A stretch of DNA of 64,000 bases from Roseomonas sp. E05 (GTDB taxonomy: Bacteria; Pseudomonadota; Alphaproteobacteria; Acetobacterales; Acetobacteraceae), in assembly GCF_030063475.1 (NCBI RefSeq), contig NZ_JASIRT010000014.1, forward strand, positions 1-64,000, in the 5' to 3' direction. Positions 62,576 to 64,000 of this stretch are shown here, piece after piece (positions within the stretch are counted from its first letter, which is position 1; the number at the start of each line of letters is the position of its first letter). The notes below the pieces were generated by a model, which worked only from the letters and a program-made list of their open reading frames with translations, made no database searches and was not told where the DNA came from. The translations under genes and the position numbers were made by a program.

Positions 62576-63790
62576 TCAGGCTGCCTTCCGGTGCAGCAGA
62601 CCCTGCTGCACCACCAGACTCGCCAGGCCGCAGACCGCGATGGGCAGGGCCATCGGCACGCCGCTGGCGGCATGCCAGCTCGCCACGGCGGTGGCGGCGA
62701 TGGCGGCCAGCACGAATTGCAGCACGCCGATCAGCGCCGAGGCGGCGCCCGCCCGGTCGCCGAAGGGCATCATGGCGATGGCGACGCTGTTCGGCATGAT
62801 GAAGCCGACGCAGGCCAGGAACAGGAAGAGCGGCGGCAGCAGGGCCCAGAAGCCGCCCCCGATGGCGGCGAGCACCAGAAGGGCGAGGCCGGCGAGCGAC
62901 TGCACCCAGGCCGCCGCGCCCATCACCCGCGCCGTGCTCAGCCGGCGCACCAGCCTGGCATTGACCTGCGCCGCCAGGATCAGGCCCATGGCGTTCGCGC
63001 CGAAGATCCAGCCGAAATGCTCCGCCGGCACCCCGAGCAGCTCGATGAAGACGAAGGGGCTGCCGGTGATATAGGCGAACATGCCGGCAATGCTGAGGCT
63101 GCCGGTCAGTGCCGGCCAGATGAAGCGCCGGTCCGTGGCCAGGGCGAGGTAACCGCGCAGCACGGAGGTGAAGCGCAGCGGGCGGTCGGGCTGGGGTGGG
63201 TGGGTTTCCGGCAGGCGCAGCAGGGCCAGGCCAAGCGCCAGCGTGCCGAAGCCCGCCAGCACCCAGAAGATGGCGCGCCAACCGAAGCCCTGCAGCAGCG
63301 CTCCGCCCAGCAGCGGCGCCAGCATCGGCGCCACGCCGGAGACCAGCATCAGCGTCGAGAGCAGACTGGCGCCCTCCTGGGGCGGGAAGCGGTCGCGCAC
63401 CACCGCGCGGGCGATCACCATGCCGGCGCTGGCGCCGAGGCCTTGAAGGAAGCGCAGCAGGATCAGCCACTCGACGGTGCCGGTGACCGCGCAGCCGAAG
63501 CTGGCGGCCACGAAGAGCAGCAGGCCGGCGAACAGCGGCGGGCGGCGGCCGAAGCGGTCGGAAAGCGGCCCATGCGCCGCCTGGCCGAGCGCGAAAGCGA
63601 GAAAGAAGGCGGCCAGCGTGCCCTGCACGGCGGCAGGGCTGGTCGCCAGCGTCTGCTGGATGGCAGGCAGGGCGGGGAGATACATGTCGGTCGCCAGCGG
63701 CGCGAAGGCGGTGAGCGAGCCGAGGATCAGGATCAGTTCCAGCCGCCCTCGCGAGCGGCTGGCCTGAACAGGCGCAATGGAGTCGGTCAT
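62576..63790 (-). CDS. MFS multidrug transporter (Bcr/CflA family)
   Basis: A 404-residue 12-helix major facilitator. The loop 2-3 motif is LAFALGQAAHGPLSDRFGRRPPL (GPLSDRFGRRP), and the YLPALPAIQQTL segment near the N-terminus with LGASAGMVIARAVVRDRF is characteristic of the Bcr/CflA subfamily, which exports drugs such as bicyclomycin, chloramphenicol or sulfonamides and some amino acids. Substrates unknown. It lies 22 bases downstream of the phaC stop on the same strand. Confidence 0.93.
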   Translation of the reverse strand: MTDSIAPVQASRSRGRLELILILGSLTAFAPLATDMYLPALPAIQQTLATSPAAVQGTLAAFFLAFALGQAAHGPLSDRFGRRPPLFAGLLLFVAASFGCAVTGTVEWLILLRFLQGLGASAGMVIARAVVRDRFPPQEGASLLSTLMLVSGVAPMLAPLLGGALLQGFGWRAIFWVLAGFGTLALGLALLRLPETHPPQPDRPLRFTSVLRGYLALATDRRFIWPALTGSLSIAGMFAYITGSPFVFIELLGVPAEHFGWIFGANAMGLILAAQVNARLVRRLSTARVMGAAAWVQSLAGLALLVLAAIGGGFWALLPPLFLFLACVGFIMPNSVAIAMMPFGDRAGAASALIGVLQFVLAAIAATAVASWHAASGVPMALPIAVCGLASLVVQQGLLHRKAA

Positions 63791-63812
63791 GGCGCCATTG
63801 TGCGCCGCGTCA

Positions 63813-64000
63813 TCAGTCGCTCGCCATCACCTTCACATAGCTGCCGGGCGCATCCTCGATGGCGGGCAGCGCGCCGCTCCCCGGCTCGCGCGCCGGCACC
63901 TGCGTCCGGTCGAGGCCGCTGACCCAGCGGTGCCAGTCCGGCCACCAGGAACCGGCCATCTCGGTGGCGCCGGCGAACCAGGTCTCCGGCTCGGCCGGCA
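63813..64000 (-). CDS. phaC: Class I poly(3-hydroxyalkanoate) synthase, C-terminal part (partial)
   Basis: Sixty-one codons plus the stop are visible; the rest lies past the window end. The tail has TWFAGATEMAGSWWPDWHRW, the Trp-rich motif, then VPARE and the closing APGSYVKVMASD, which matches the C-terminal signature of class I PHA synthases. These enzymes polymerise hydroxyacyl-CoA on the granule surface. A phasin gene near 14.3 kb fits the same process. The next gene on the strand is the MFS exporter. Confidence 0.88.
   Translation of the reverse strand, partial: PAEPETWFAGATEMAGSWWPDWHRWVSGLDRTQVPAREPGSGALPAIEDAPGSYVKVMASD

Overview
The window is about 64 kb of very GC-rich (roughly 70%) chromosomal DNA. 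Gene content and protein style point to an alphaproteobacterium of the Acetobacteraceae, most like Roseomonas and its relatives. Supporting signs are ClpS next to ClpA, a ubiquinol-cytochrome c chaperone, polyhydroxyalkanoate proteins (a phasin and the tail of PhaC), type-2 ArgC behind rplM-rpsI, and many solute-binding proteins of the Bug, TAXI and peptide families. The genus is an inference. No prophage, complete insertion sequence, CRISPR array or toxin-antitoxin pair is visible, so this reads as a core chromosome with metabolic accessory genes.

Layout. 1-5.8 kb: tail of a TolC-type outer membrane protein, an acetyl-CoA hydrolase/CoA-transferase divergent from a LysR regulator, an LhgO-like FAD oxidoreductase, and a Uup-type ABC-F ATPase. 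5.9-10.9 kb: proline iminopeptidase, GreB, an EamA transporter, an M20 peptidase and aspartate dehydrogenase, with two related REPIN-like repeats between convergent genes. 11-18 kb: clpA and clpS, a phasin, a D,D-carboxypeptidase, an EF-hand protein, tRNA-Val(CAC) and a DUF3108 protein. 18-26 kb: gph, the glmU-glmS amino-sugar operon, small membrane proteins, a succinate-semialdehyde dehydrogenase and glutathione reductase. 26-31 kb: a BamE-like lipoprotein, a cytochrome bc1 chaperone and DUF177, then an L,D-transpeptidase overlapping a DUF882 protein, and a MarR regulator with its own palindrome.

31-39 kb: an M20 amidohydrolase downstream of a Gdx-type SMR exporter whose leader carries a guanidine-II riboswitch; a DUF2892 protein; an IlvD/Edd dehydratase with its GntR regulator, divergent from a Bug-type binding protein; a flavoprotein coupled to 5-hydroxyisourate hydrolase; and an HMCES/YedK-type protein. 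39-48 kb: two orphan-style metabolic loci, a CapA protein, an orphan PAS histidine kinase with a MITE-like element upstream, an M20 aminoacylase, an extensin-family protein and an AbrB-type membrane protein. 48-55 kb: rplM-rpsI, a terminator, argC, a gamma-carbonic anhydrase, two tandem paralogous lipoproteins, a second peptide-binding protein and pdxY. 55-64 kb: a 558-base gene-free stretch, a Pro/Ala-rich Sel1-like protein followed by a TAXI binding protein, an SDR enzyme, an apparent chemoreceptor tail remnant, rpmE, hsp20, an rhlE-type helicase, a Bcr/CflA exporter and the 3' end of phaC.

The best-supported regulatory find is the guanidine-II riboswitch before the SMR gene, with a visible Shine-Dalgarno-sequestering alternative pairing. 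The most open functional leads are the flavoprotein paired with HIU hydrolase, which may be a non-canonical urate-oxidising module, the M20 ureidohydrolase-like gene that may share the guanidine-controlled transcript, the REPIN-like doublets, the MITE-like element and the tandem lipoprotein pair.
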